Source of the DNA: Lachnospiraceae bacterium
GTDB taxonomy: Bacteria > Bacillota > Clostridia > Lachnospirales > Lachnospiraceae
Length of the DNA stretch: 64,000 nt
NCBI GenBank assembly: GCA_030524525.1
Contig: JAUNGI010000011.1
Coordinates: 1 to 64,000 of the forward strand
Direction: 5' to 3'
Shown here: positions 36,006-43,815 of the stretch, one piece after another
Position numbering within the stretch: position 1 is the first letter of the stretch
Layout: each line of letters opens with the position of its first letter
Translations under genes and position numbers: made by a program
The notes under the pieces: generated by a model
Told to the model about the DNA's origin: nothing
The model's input: only the letters and a program-made list of their open reading frames with translations
Databases searched by the model: none

Positions 36006-37385
36006 TCAGCGCAGGAACAGGCGCAGCAGGCGTTCGTAGAGCTTTTGATACGGCTGATAGCGCATCGGCAGGTCAAGCCACGTTTTCTTGTCCACAATGC
36101 TCTTTTTGTGGGAAAACGTATCGAAGCCGACCTTTCCGTGGTAAGCGCCCATGCCGCTTTCGCCCAAGCCGCCAAAGCCCATGTTCGAGGTCGCAAGATG
36201 GATGATCGTGTCGTTGATGCAGCCGCCGCCGAAGCCGACGCGGCTCGTTACGAGCGAAGCCGTTTTCTTGTCCTGCGTGAACAGATATAGGGCAAGCGGG
36301 CGCGGGCCCTGCTGTAATTTGGCGACCGCCTCGTCGATGCTGCGGAACGTAACGACGGGCAGCAGCGGGCCGAAGATCTCCTCCTGCATGACCGCATCGT
36401 CCCACGTGGCGTTTTTCATGACCGTGGGGGCGATCCGCAGGGTATCGGGACGGCTCTCGCCGCCGCAGACCACCTTCTTAGGAGCGATCAGACCGAGCAG
36501 CCGGAAAAAGTGCTTTTCGTTGATGATTTTTCCGTAGTCGGGGTTGTCAAGCGGCTGTTCGCCGAACTGCCGCGCGATCTCCCGGCGGATCTCCGCGATC
36601 AGCTCGTCGGCAATGCTTTCGTCGCAGTAGATGTAATCGGGCGCGACGCAGGTCTGGCCGCAGTTCAGGAATTTGCCGAAGACGATGCGGCGGGCGGCTA
36701 AGCGCAGCTTTGCCGTCCGGTCAACGACGCAGGGGCTCTTTCCGCCCAGCTCCAGCGTGATCGGCGTCAAATGCTCGGCGGCGCGGCGCATGACCTCCTT
36801 TCCGACGGACTGGCTGCCGGTAAAGAAGATGTAGTCGAATTTCTGCGAGAGCAGGCGCTGGTTCTCGGCGCGGCCGCCGGTAACGACCGCCACATATTCG
36901 GGCGGGAAGCACTCCTCAAGCAGCTCCTTGACCACCCGGCTCGTGGCGGGCGAATAGGCGCTGGGCTTTACGACCACGGTATTGCCCGCCGCCAGCGCGT
37001 CGATCAGCGGATCGAGCGTCAGCAGGAACGGATAGTTCCACGGGCTCATGACAAGAACCGTGCCGTAGGGACTTCGCTTTACAAAGCTTCGGGAGGCAAA
37101 CTGCGCCAGCGGCGTGGCGACGCGCCGGTCCTTGGCGTAGCTTGGCAGGTGCCGGAGCATATGAGACAGCTCGCTCTGCACCATGCCGATCTCGCACATA
37201 TAGCTCTCAAACGCGCTCTTGCCCAAGTCCTCCCGGAGCGCCGCGGCGATGTCCGCTTCTCTTTGCCGGATCTTCTTTTGCAGCAGCGCAAGCTGTTCCG
37301 TGCGGAACGCGACGGGCAGCGTTTTACCGCTTTGAAAAAAACGGTTTTGCTTTTCGATGACGGTGATGATTTCCGATTCGTTCAT
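36006..37385 (-). CDS. Aldehyde dehydrogenase (NAD(P)-dependent, class 3-like)
   Basis: A 459-residue enzyme oxidising aldehydes to acids. NYPF and GNTVVVKPS line the cofactor site, FFTGSQSVGK is the nucleotide loop, LELGGKSP holds the general base Glu, and FLNCGQTCVAPDY the catalytic Cys. Its short length and hydrophobic C-terminus resemble the fatty aldehyde/class 3 group (YwdH-like). The gene overlaps the iron-dependent alcohol dehydrogenase by 4 bp, so the pair is translated together and may interconvert an alcohol, an aldehyde and an acid. The promoter faces a BlaI-like repressor gene. Confidence 0.93.
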   Translation of the reverse strand: MNESEIITVIEKQNRFFQSGKTLPVAFRTEQLALLQKKIRQREADIAAALREDLGKSAFESYMCEIGMVQSELSHMLRHLPSYAKDRRVATPLAQFASRSFVKRSPYGTVLVMSPWNYPFLLTLDPLIDALAAGNTVVVKPSAYSPATSRVVKELLEECFPPEYVAVVTGGRAENQRLLSQKFDYIFFTGSQSVGKEVMRRAAEHLTPITLELGGKSPCVVDRTAKLRLAARRIVFGKFLNCGQTCVAPDYIYCDESIADELIAEIRREIARQFGEQPLDNPDYGKIINEKHFFRLLGLIAPKKVVCGGESRPDTLRIAPTVMKNATWDDAVMQEEIFGPLLPVVTFRSIDEAVAKLQQGPRPLALYLFTQDKKTASLVTSRVGFGGGCINDTIIHLATSNMGFGGLGESGMGAYHGKVGFDTFSHKKSIVDKKTWLDLPMRYQPYQKLYERLLRLFLR

Positions 37386-38635
37386 AAAGATCCCCTTTCC
37401 GGAGCGTTTACGCGACGGGGCGGACGGCTCCCTGCCGTTTCCATGACGGCGTAATAAAATTTTTCCAGCTCCTTGGCGGTCATCAGCACAGGAACCGGAT
37501 AGAGCGGGTTGCCCTCCTTGGCGGCGAGCTTTGCGAGTCTCGGAACGTCCTCCCGGACAATGCCGGAGAGCTTGTTCCCGATATGGAATTCCTCCTGCAT
37601 GGCTTTGACGGCGTCCAGAAACTTGCGGGACGCCTCCGCCTCCGAGTCGCTCCGGTCCGCCACGCCTGCGGCGACCGCCAGAACGCGGAGCTTGGGATAG
37701 ACGACGTCGCCGTAGCTCTCCAAGACGTAGGGCAGCAGCACCGCGTTGGCAAGCCCGTGGGGAATGTTGTACTTGCCGCCCAGCGAGTGCGCCACGGCGT
37801 GGACGTAGCCGACGTAGGACTTGCTGAACGCGCTTCCGGCGAGATATGCCGCCTGCAGCATCTTCCTTCTGGCGACCATGTCGTCGCCGTTGTGATAAGC
37901 CCGGCGCAGATAGCGGAAGATCAGGTATACCGCCTGCAAAGCGTCCCGGCGGGTCTCGGCGGTCGTGGAGCGGCCGATATAGGCCTCCACGGCGTGGGTC
38001 AGAGCGTCCATCCCCGTGGTGGCGGTCAGCGACGCGGGAAGCGTGCGCGTGGTTTCCGGGTCAAGCACCGCGTAGCGGGGGATCAGCGGGAAATCGTTGA
38101 TCGGATATTTGTGACGGCTCTCGGCGTCGGTAATGACCGCGGCAAGCGTGGTTTCGCTGCCGGTTCCCGCGGTGGTCGGGATCGCCACCAGAAGCGGCAG
38201 CCGTTTATGTACGCGCAGGATCCCCTTCATTTGTTCCAGCGACTGCTTGGGCTTTGCGACGCGGGCGCCCACCGCCTTGGCGCAGTCGATGGACGAGCCG
38301 CCGCCGAAGCCGATCAACGCCTGACAGCGGTTGGCAAGATAGCGCTCTCGGGCATCCTCCACGTTGACGGTCGTAGGATTGGCGACCGTTTCGTCGTAAA
38401 CGGTACAGGCGATCCCGGCGTCGGAAAGCAGCCGCTCCAGCGGGCGCGTGATGCCGTGAAAGCGGATGCTCTTATCGGTAATGAGCATGACGGACGTGAT
38501 CTTCTTCTGTCGGAAAAGAGACGGAAGCTCCCGGATGCTTTCGAGCTGCGTCGGTTTTCGATAGGGCAGAAACGGAAGCGCCAGACGCAGGACGCATTGA
38601 TAGGTTCTGCAATAAGCTTTTTGAAAAGGATTCAT
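37382..38635 (-). CDS. Iron-containing alcohol dehydrogenase
   Basis: I chose the ATG at 38635 (GAGGT upstream) over one at 38689; it gives 417 residues. GFGGGSSIDCAKAV is the NAD(P) motif of the iron-dependent family. The metal ligands lie in DALTHAVEAYIG and HAVAHSLGGKYNIPHG. The N-terminal ~30 residues are slightly longer than in most members. It forms an operon with the aldehyde dehydrogenase downstream. It probably reduces aldehydes to alcohols or the reverse; the substrate cannot be read from the sequence. Confidence 0.92.
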   Translation of the reverse strand: MNPFQKAYCRTYQCVLRLALPFLPYRKPTQLESIRELPSLFRQKKITSVMLITDKSIRFHGITRPLERLLSDAGIACTVYDETVANPTTVNVEDARERYLANRCQALIGFGGGSSIDCAKAVGARVAKPKQSLEQMKGILRVHKRLPLLVAIPTTAGTGSETTLAAVITDAESRHKYPINDFPLIPRYAVLDPETTRTLPASLTATTGMDALTHAVEAYIGRSTTAETRRDALQAVYLIFRYLRRAYHNGDDMVARRKMLQAAYLAGSAFSKSYVGYVHAVAHSLGGKYNIPHGLANAVLLPYVLESYGDVVYPKLRVLAVAAGVADRSDSEAEASRKFLDAVKAMQEEFHIGNKLSGIVREDVPRLAKLAAKEGNPLYPVPVLMTAKELEKFYYAVMETAGSRPPRRVNAPERGSL

Positions 38636-38692
38636 AAGTACCTCATAAAGCGAAGAATTTTTTTTATCATAAAGAAACTTTAGACCCAAACT

Positions 38693-38721
38693 ATCTTACC
38701 AGCGGCGGCGGGGAATGTCAA
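38693..38721 (-). promoter_or_regulatory. Promoter of the ADH/ALDH operon
   Basis: On the minus strand, TTGACA (38716-38721), a 17-bp spacer, and TAAGAT (38693-38698). Its -35 lies 23 bp from that of the divergent BlaI-like gene. Confidence 0.65.
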
Positions 38722-38743
38722 TTCCCGTTTGACGAAAAACATA

Positions 38744-38772
38744 TTGCATTGCCAAATGCCGCATGGTATACT
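38744..38772 (+). promoter_or_regulatory. Promoter of the BlaI-like regulator, with palindrome in spacer
   Basis: TTGCAT (38744-38749), a 17-bp spacer, and TATACT (38767-38772). GCATT-GCCA-AATGC overlaps the -35 and spacer (about 38746-38759) and is a possible operator for autoregulation. It does not match the TACA-N2-TGTA BlaI operator I remember. Confidence 0.55.
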
Positions 38773-38805
38773 TTTAACATCATAGAGCTAACAGGAGAAA
38801 ATGAC

Positions 38806-39135
38806 ATGCTGTTTTCAAACATCACGGATTCCGAGATGCTGGTTCTGAAAGTAATTATGGACGGCAGGGAACCGCTCTCTCTGGTGGAGATCCAGACGGT
38901 ATTGAAAGAGAAATATAAAAAAGAGTGGAAGCGTTCCACCATCTGCACGTTCATCCTGCACTTGTCGGACAAGGGCTATGTGGAATCGTACCGTCAGGGC
39001 AGGTCGTTTTATTATCGCTCAAAGCTCGACAAGAACGCTTTTGTTCGGCAGCGTCTGGAAACCTTTTCCGACTTTTATTTTGACGGCGACAAACAAAAGC
39101 TGCTGGACTGCTTAAAGGGCGGAAAGGTATTTTGA
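38806..39135 (+). CDS. BlaI/MecI/CopY family transcriptional repressor
   Basis: A 109-residue regulator starting at the ATG with AGGAG upstream. It has the winged-helix plan of the family: LFSNITDSEMLVLKVI (helix 1), SLVEIQTVL, and the recognition stretch KRSTICTFILHLSDKGYVESYRQGRSFYYRSKL, followed by a C-terminal dimer helix. Classical members are cleaved by a BlaR/MecR sensor protease; none is beside it. Its divergence from the ADH/ALDH operon suggests that it controls that operon. The PflX-like gene lies 24 bp downstream and may be in the same transcript. Confidence 0.88.
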   Translation: MLFSNITDSEMLVLKVIMDGREPLSLVEIQTVLKEKYKKEWKRSTICTFILHLSDKGYVESYRQGRSFYYRSKLDKNAFVRQRLETFSDFYFDGDKQKLLDCLKGGKVF

Positions 39136-39159
39136 CAAAGGAACGCGCGGGGGAGCGAA

Positions 39160-40059
39160 ATGGACGGAAAACAAGGAAAGGAACGGGGCTGCCGGCTGTG
39201 CCCAAGAGCCTGCGGAGCCGACCGGGAGGCGGGAAGCGGCGGCGTCTGCGGCTGCGACGCACAGGTGAGGGCGGCGCGGATCGCCCTGCATTATTGGGAG
39301 GAGCCGTGCATCAGCGGGGACGCGGGTTCGGGAGCGGTATTTTTCTCCGGCTGCCCGCTGCACTGTATTTTCTGCCAGAACCGGAAAATTTCCGGCGGCG
39401 CGGGAAAGCGGCTCACGGTGGAGGAGCTTGCGGAGGCGTTCCTCTCCTTGGCGGCTCAGGGAGCGGCAAACTGGAACCTCGTCACGCCGACGCACTTTGT
39501 TCCCCAGATCTGCGAGGCGCTTTCGCTTGCGCGGGCGAGGGGAGTATCGCTGCCGGTGGTTTACAACAGCAGCGGCTACGAGCTGCCGGAGACGCTGGAG
39601 CTGCTCCGGGGGTATGCGGACGTCTACCTGCCCGATCTGAAATACCTCGATCCGGAGCTTGCGCTTCGCTATTCCCATGCGGCGGACTATCCCGAGGTCG
39701 CAAAGGCGGCGATCGCCAAAATGGTGGAGCAGGCGGGGCCTCCGGTCTTTGACGACGCGGGAATGCTGCGGCGGGGCGTGATCGTCCGGCATCTGGCGCT
39801 TCCGGGACACGGCAGGGATTCCCGGAACGTGCTCCGCTATCTTTGGGAAACCTACGGGAACCGCATTTACATCAGCCTTATGAATCAATACACGCCGCCC
39901 GCAGAGCCGCTGCCCTATCCGAATCTGAACCGGAGGCTTTCCGAAAAGGCGTATGAGCGGCTTGTGGACTACGCCCTTTCTTTGGGGATCGAAAACGGCT
40001 TTATTCAGGAGGGAGAAACGGCGGAGGAAAGCTTTATTCCGGACTTTGATTTGCTTTGA
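39160..40059 (+). CDS. PflX-like radical SAM protein
   Basis: A 299-residue radical SAM enzyme. CPLHCIFC (Cys65, Cys69, Cys72) is the CxxxCxxC cluster motif. An N-terminal cysteine set (CRLCPRAC at 11-18 and CGC near 30) could hold an extra iron-sulfur site, as in the PflX/YfmB-like COG1313 group. These proteins are related to the pyruvate formate-lyase activase family but have no proven substrate. It follows the BlaI-like gene by 24 bp with GGGGGAG as ribosome binding site. The glycyl radical enzyme that an activase would need is not in this window, so a different role is possible. Confidence 0.88.
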   Translation: MDGKQGKERGCRLCPRACGADREAGSGGVCGCDAQVRAARIALHYWEEPCISGDAGSGAVFFSGCPLHCIFCQNRKISGGAGKRLTVEELAEAFLSLAAQGAANWNLVTPTHFVPQICEALSLARARGVSLPVVYNSSGYELPETLELLRGYADVYLPDLKYLDPELALRYSHAADYPEVAKAAIAKMVEQAGPPVFDDAGMLRRGVIVRHLALPGHGRDSRNVLRYLWETYGNRIYISLMNQYTPPAEPLPYPNLNRRLSEKAYERLVDYALSLGIENGFIQEGETAEESFIPDFDLL

Positions 40060-40139
40060 ATTGCTGTAAAAAGGGGCTTTTCTTTCCGGACTATCCGTGC
40101 TAAAATAAGACTAATCTATTTCTAAAGGAGCGTTCAGCT

Positions 40140-41186
40140 ATGAGTATTGAGAACCGACTGGCTGCGAAAAAGAGAAGCCAGAAAGCCAGACAGAGAGCGA
40201 CGGTGAAAAAAGTCGTGAAGATCGTTTTGGCGGTTTTGATTCCGGTTATAATCATCGGTGCCGTTGTGGGCATTTATTTGAATTATCAGTCCAAGAAAAT
40301 CGAGTACAGCAAGTATGTTACCGCAGACGGCTCGATCGAAGACGTAAATGCAAAGGATTATCTGTCGGAGCTTGCGGATTATAAGAACATGGGCATCAAG
40401 CTTTCCGATTATGAACCCAGCGAGGAGGATATTGAGAAGGAGCTCAAGAGCCTGTACGACGCGGTGGAAAAGACCGATACCGACGCGGCGACGAGCACCA
40501 GCTCGGAAGCGGAGGACGACGCAAAGGACGACAGCGCAGATACCGCAGAAGGCGATGACTCCAAGGACGACAGCGCAGATACCGCAGAGGGCGACGACGC
40601 AAAGGACGACTCCAAGGAGGAGACCTCCGACGATATTATGGATAAGATCACGGACGAGTGGGTCGAGAAAAATTACAAGGACAAGCTCGGCGAGGATTAT
40701 GACCATACGAAGGAAGGCTTTGTAAAGTACACTACCGACAAGCTCCGCGACAGCAATCTTGCCAAGCTGCGTTCGGATATCAGCACATGGCTGAACGACA
40801 ACAGCACGGTCAAGGAGTATCCGAAGAAATACACGAAGAATATGATCCAGATCTACACCAACGAGGAGAAGGAAGCCTTCGAGCAGTACGCGACGTTCTA
40901 TGCACAGTATAATTACAATACCGTATATGACGTTTACGGCGGCAAGGACAAGTTCAAAGAGCGGATGGAGTCGAACGCGAAATCCGAGGTGAAGACGACG
41001 CTGATCTGTCTGGCGATCTATGAGGAGCTGGGGCTTACGACAAGCGACGCCGACGTGGAGAAGTATTATACGGAGGATCAGGGGCAGGATTACAGCAAGC
41101 TGGTCGATAAGTATGGGAAGGCATATCTGAAGCTGCAGTGCAAATGCGCGCAGGTACTGGATTATCTGGAGGACAGCGTTCAGTAA
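40140..41186 (+). CDS. Membrane-anchored trigger-factor-like protein
   Basis: A 348-residue protein with AAAGGAGC before the start. The N-terminus is basic, then comes one membrane helix (about 29-48). The outside part looks like the C-terminal and linker parts of trigger factor or SurA-like chaperones: helical, Lys/Glu-rich, with YSKYVTADGSIEDV and YTTDKLRDSNLAKLRSDIS segments. An acidic repeat (DDSADTAEGDDSK, DDSADTAEGDDAK) is inserted at about 125-165. Such proteins are frequent in Clostridia and may be extracytoplasmic folding factors. The related but smaller protein at 43178 shares the start ELADY and the overall plan. There is no peptidyl-prolyl isomerase domain that I can see. Confidence 0.75.
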   Translation: MSIENRLAAKKRSQKARQRATVKKVVKIVLAVLIPVIIIGAVVGIYLNYQSKKIEYSKYVTADGSIEDVNAKDYLSELADYKNMGIKLSDYEPSEEDIEKELKSLYDAVEKTDTDAATSTSSEAEDDAKDDSADTAEGDDSKDDSADTAEGDDAKDDSKEETSDDIMDKITDEWVEKNYKDKLGEDYDHTKEGFVKYTTDKLRDSNLAKLRSDISTWLNDNSTVKEYPKKYTKNMIQIYTNEEKEAFEQYATFYAQYNYNTVYDVYGGKDKFKERMESNAKSEVKTTLICLAIYEELGLTTSDADVEKYYTEDQGQDYSKLVDKYGKAYLKLQCKCAQVLDYLEDSVQ

Positions 41187-41211
41187 ACAGGTAAAACAGG
41201 AACAACGAAGG

Positions 41212-41242
41212 ATGCGGGCGGCTTGGGCTGTCCGCATTTTTA
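41212..41242 (+). terminator. Terminator of the trigger-factor-like gene
   Basis: ATGCGG/CCGCAT stem with an interrupted inner pairing, followed by TTTTTAG. The dispersed repeat begins right after it. Confidence 0.7.
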
Positions 41243-41366
41243 GTTTCATAGGAAAGAGCATCCTATGAAACAAAAAACGCTCCGCAGGGATCGCACTGCG
41301 GCGGAGAGGAATTGTGTCGCCGGAGCGACCCGCCGCAGGCGGAGAATCTCGCAAGCGAGATTCTTT
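41243..41366 (+). repeat. Dispersed hairpin repeat, full copy
   Basis: TTTCATAGGA/TCCTATGAAA hairpin, then ACGCTCCGC-GGATCGCACTGCGGCGGAG, then a CCGCAGGCGGAG and AATCTCGC-AAG-CGAGATT block. It is the most complete single copy in the window and lies in an intergenic region between two plus-strand genes. Confidence 0.88.
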
Positions 41367-41417
41367 TTGTTGTACAGGAGACTTTATTTATATTTTCCGG
41401 AATACAGGGGGTAGATT

Positions 41418-42227
41418 ATGCCGGCAGGATATGCGCATAAAAAATTTGGAGCCCATGTCTTTCAGAGCTTGGACGCAGATACCAGAGGACTGATCCGTCG
41501 GCATCTGCCGTACTATCTGATCGGACTGCACGGGCCGGACATTCTGTTTTTTTATTATCCGGAGGCGAACGGCTCGCTGGCGGCATACGCCCGTATTCTG
41601 CACCACAGCCCGTTCGGCGAATTTCTGACGCATGCGAAAGCGGTGCTGAAGCGGCAGCCGGACGACGAGAAGCTGGTCTATCTTTACGGCGTGCTCTGTC
41701 ATCTGTATCTGGACGCATTCTGCCACCCTTATGTGGAGCAGGCGGCGGAGAAATACGGCGTGACCCACGGGAAGCTGGAAATGGAGCTGGAGCGTTACCT
41801 GCTGGAGCAGGACGGCTGGAATCCGCTGACCTTCCCGACGACGGCGCACATCGGGATCTCTCGGCAGTACGCCCATCATATCGCTCCGTTTTATGAGGGC
41901 GTAAGCGAGCGGCAGATCGTACGGTGCCTGTTGGGCTATCGGTTGGTGAGTACGGCGACGAGGCGCTCCGATCCGCTCTCGCGAAAAGCGGTCTGCGGTT
42001 TGATGTCCGCGCTCGGCTGGGAACACAAGGTGGCAAGCGTGGTGATGAGCAAACAGCCCAGCAGTTTGTGCCGGCCGGCGGTAAAGGAACTGGTCCGCCT
42101 GTTTACGGCGGCGCAGGAACCGGCGCGCGAAGCGGTTGCGCAGCTTTCCCGCACGCTGTTTGCGGAGGAGCCGCCGGAATATGCGGCATATACGTTTTAC
42201 GGTACGGATACGAGGTGGGAACTATGA
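41418..42227 (+). CDS. Zinc-dependent phospholipase C family protein
   Basis: A 269-residue protein with the family plan: the start MPAGYAHKKFGAHVF carries a His, GLHGPDILFFYY holds the Asp ligand, HLYLDAFCHPYVEQAAE adds His and Asp, and further His residues follow (HHSPFGEF, HIAPF). It matches the short Clostridia group annotated as zinc-dependent phospholipase C, which lacks the lipid-binding C2 domain. There is no signal peptide, so it may act inside the cell and not be a toxin. It overlaps the sugar kinase gene by 4 bp (ATGA) and is probably co-translated. The substrate is unknown. Confidence 0.78.
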   Translation: MPAGYAHKKFGAHVFQSLDADTRGLIRRHLPYYLIGLHGPDILFFYYPEANGSLAAYARILHHSPFGEFLTHAKAVLKRQPDDEKLVYLYGVLCHLYLDAFCHPYVEQAAEKYGVTHGKLEMELERYLLEQDGWNPLTFPTTAHIGISRQYAHHIAPFYEGVSERQIVRCLLGYRLVSTATRRSDPLSRKAVCGLMSALGWEHKVASVVMSKQPSSLCRPAVKELVRLFTAAQEPAREAVAQLSRTLFAEEPPEYAAYTFYGTDTRWEL

Positions 42228-43162
42228 TTTTTACGGTAACGTTAAATCCGGCGATCGACAAAACCGCGATCGTTGACGATTTTGTTTTGGGCGGCGTGAA
42301 CCAGCTGAAGGGCTGTATCGTGGACGCCGGCGGCAAGGGCGTTAACGTATCGAAAACCCTTCGCGTTTTGAATAAGCCGAATATGGCGATCGGTTTTATC
42401 GGCGGCTCTTCGGGGGAGCAGATCCGGCAGGAGCTGCAGAAAAAAATGATCATGTCGGATTTTGTGACGGTGCAGGGGGAGACGCGCTGCAATCTGAAAG
42501 TGAATTCCGTGTTCGGAATGACCGAGTTCAACGAGCCGGGGCCGAAGATCCGTCCCGAGGAAATGGCGCAGCTTATGGTCCGTTTGGAGCAGCACGCCAA
42601 GCCGAACCATTTGTTTATCCTGAGCGGCAGCGTGCCGGAGGGCGTTTCCGAGGACATTTACAAGCAGTTGATCGAGATGCTGCACCGGAAGGGGTGCCGG
42701 GTCTTTCTCGACACGAGCGGCGAGCTGCTGCGGATCGGAATGGAGGCGCAGCCGGAGTATCTCAAGCCCAATCTGCGGGAGCTGCTTGCGCTCTATCATA
42801 AGCAGAAAACCGATTTCGAAAGCGACGAAGCGCTGATCGAGTGGGTAAAGGAACGGGCGAAGGAGCTGCACAGGAACGGCGCGAGGCTGGTGGCGGTATC
42901 GCTGGGCGAGCTTGGCGCGGTATTTACGGACGGACTGGATACCATCCATGCGCCCGCAAAGGACGTTCCCGTGCTGTCGCCGGTCGGAGCCGGAGACGCC
43001 ATGACCGCGGCGATCGCCTATGGCGTGGATTCGGAATTGCCTTTTCGGGAAGTGGTGCGCTATGCGATGGCGGTATCGGCGGGAGCCTGCATGACCGAAG
43101 GAACAAAGCCGCCGAGCAAGGAGGATATTCTGAAGCTGCTGCGGCAGACGGAACCGTACTAG
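42224..43162 (+). CDS. 1-phosphofructokinase/tagatose-6-phosphate kinase family (PfkB)
   Basis: I chose the ATG at 42224 (GAGGTGGGA upstream), which gives 312 residues; a frame open from 41924 is only overlap. The PfkB fold is clear. TLNPAID (substrate loop) begins the protein, GGKGVNVSKTL follows at about 37-47, and GAGDAM with catalytic Asp258 is at 255-260. The C-terminal GACMTEG supports the 1-phosphofructokinase/LacC group. It phosphorylates a sugar phosphate, probably fructose 1-phosphate or tagatose 6-phosphate, with ATP. No fructose PTS gene is next to it; it overlaps the phospholipase-like gene by 4 bp, an odd partner. Confidence 0.9.
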   Translation: MIFTVTLNPAIDKTAIVDDFVLGGVNQLKGCIVDAGGKGVNVSKTLRVLNKPNMAIGFIGGSSGEQIRQELQKKMIMSDFVTVQGETRCNLKVNSVFGMTEFNEPGPKIRPEEMAQLMVRLEQHAKPNHLFILSGSVPEGVSEDIYKQLIEMLHRKGCRVFLDTSGELLRIGMEAQPEYLKPNLRELLALYHKQKTDFESDEALIEWVKERAKELHRNGARLVAVSLGELGAVFTDGLDTIHAPAKDVPVLSPVGAGDAMTAAIAYGVDSELPFREVVRYAMAVSAGACMTEGTKPPSKEDILKLLRQTEPY

Positions 43163-43177
43163 GAGAGAGCAGGGGCC

Positions 43178-43768
43178 GTGAAAACGAGAAAGAAAAAAAT
43201 CATCCTTGGAGCAGTCGGGCTGCTTCTGCTTGCCGGAGCGCTGGCGTTGGCGGTCTGGCTCGACTGGCGGAACGACCGCGTCGTTTTGGAGCTGGCGGAT
43301 TATCGGCGGCTTACCTGCGAGGCGGCCAATCCGGAGGAGCTGACCGAGCAGATCTTGGAGGCGCTTGTGGAAAACAGCCGCTTTGGCGGCGGCCTTGACG
43401 AGCGGACGGAGGAAAACTATCGCGAGACGATGGACTACTTTACGCAGGAGGCGGAGTATTTTTCGCTTTCGCTTTCCGAGTATCTGGAGCGTTTTTACGA
43501 TACCACGGAGGCGGAATTCCGCGAGTCGGTTCGGGAAAGCGCCGAGCAGGCGGCAAAGGAAGAAGCGGTGCTGGAGGCCGTTGCGGACGAGGAGGGCATT
43601 GCCCTGACCGACGAGGAATTTGAGGCGATGCTTCCCGATTATATGGAGAGCTACGGCTATACGGATGAGGCGAAATTTCTGCGGGAGCATGACGAAAACG
43701 AGCTCCGCGAGGCCATGCGCAGAGAACGGGCGCTCGACCGAATCATCGAGTATCTGAAACAGAAGTAA
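43178..43768 (+). CDS. Membrane-anchored trigger-factor/SurA-like helical protein
   Basis: A 196-residue protein starting with GTG (GGAGAGAGCAGGGG upstream). It has one N-terminal membrane helix (about 8-28), then ELADYRRLTCEAANPEELTEQIL and a helical, Glu-rich domain with DEEFEAMLPDYMESYGYTDEAKFLREH, the type of sequence found in the C-terminal part of trigger factor. It resembles the outside domain of the 40140 gene in size order and plan. It is likely an extracytoplasmic chaperone-like protein. It sits 15 bp after the sugar kinase and before the methyltransferase, with no functional link evident. Confidence 0.7.
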   Translation: MKTRKKKIILGAVGLLLLAGALALAVWLDWRNDRVVLELADYRRLTCEAANPEELTEQILEALVENSRFGGGLDERTEENYRETMDYFTQEAEYFSLSLSEYLERFYDTTEAEFRESVRESAEQAAKEEAVLEAVADEEGIALTDEEFEAMLPDYMESYGYTDEAKFLREHDENELREAMRRERALDRIIEYLKQK

Positions 43769-43815
43769 CAGGGAATTATGGCAGCACGCCGTTGGGCGCG
43801 GAATGGAAGAACGTC

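Noticed and set aside
40134-41354. Long minus-strand frame opposite the trigger-factor-like gene
   Set aside because: It runs through the dispersed repeat and the complement of a real gene with a good ribosome binding site. Its first residues match the frame at 56-289 only because both start in the repeat.
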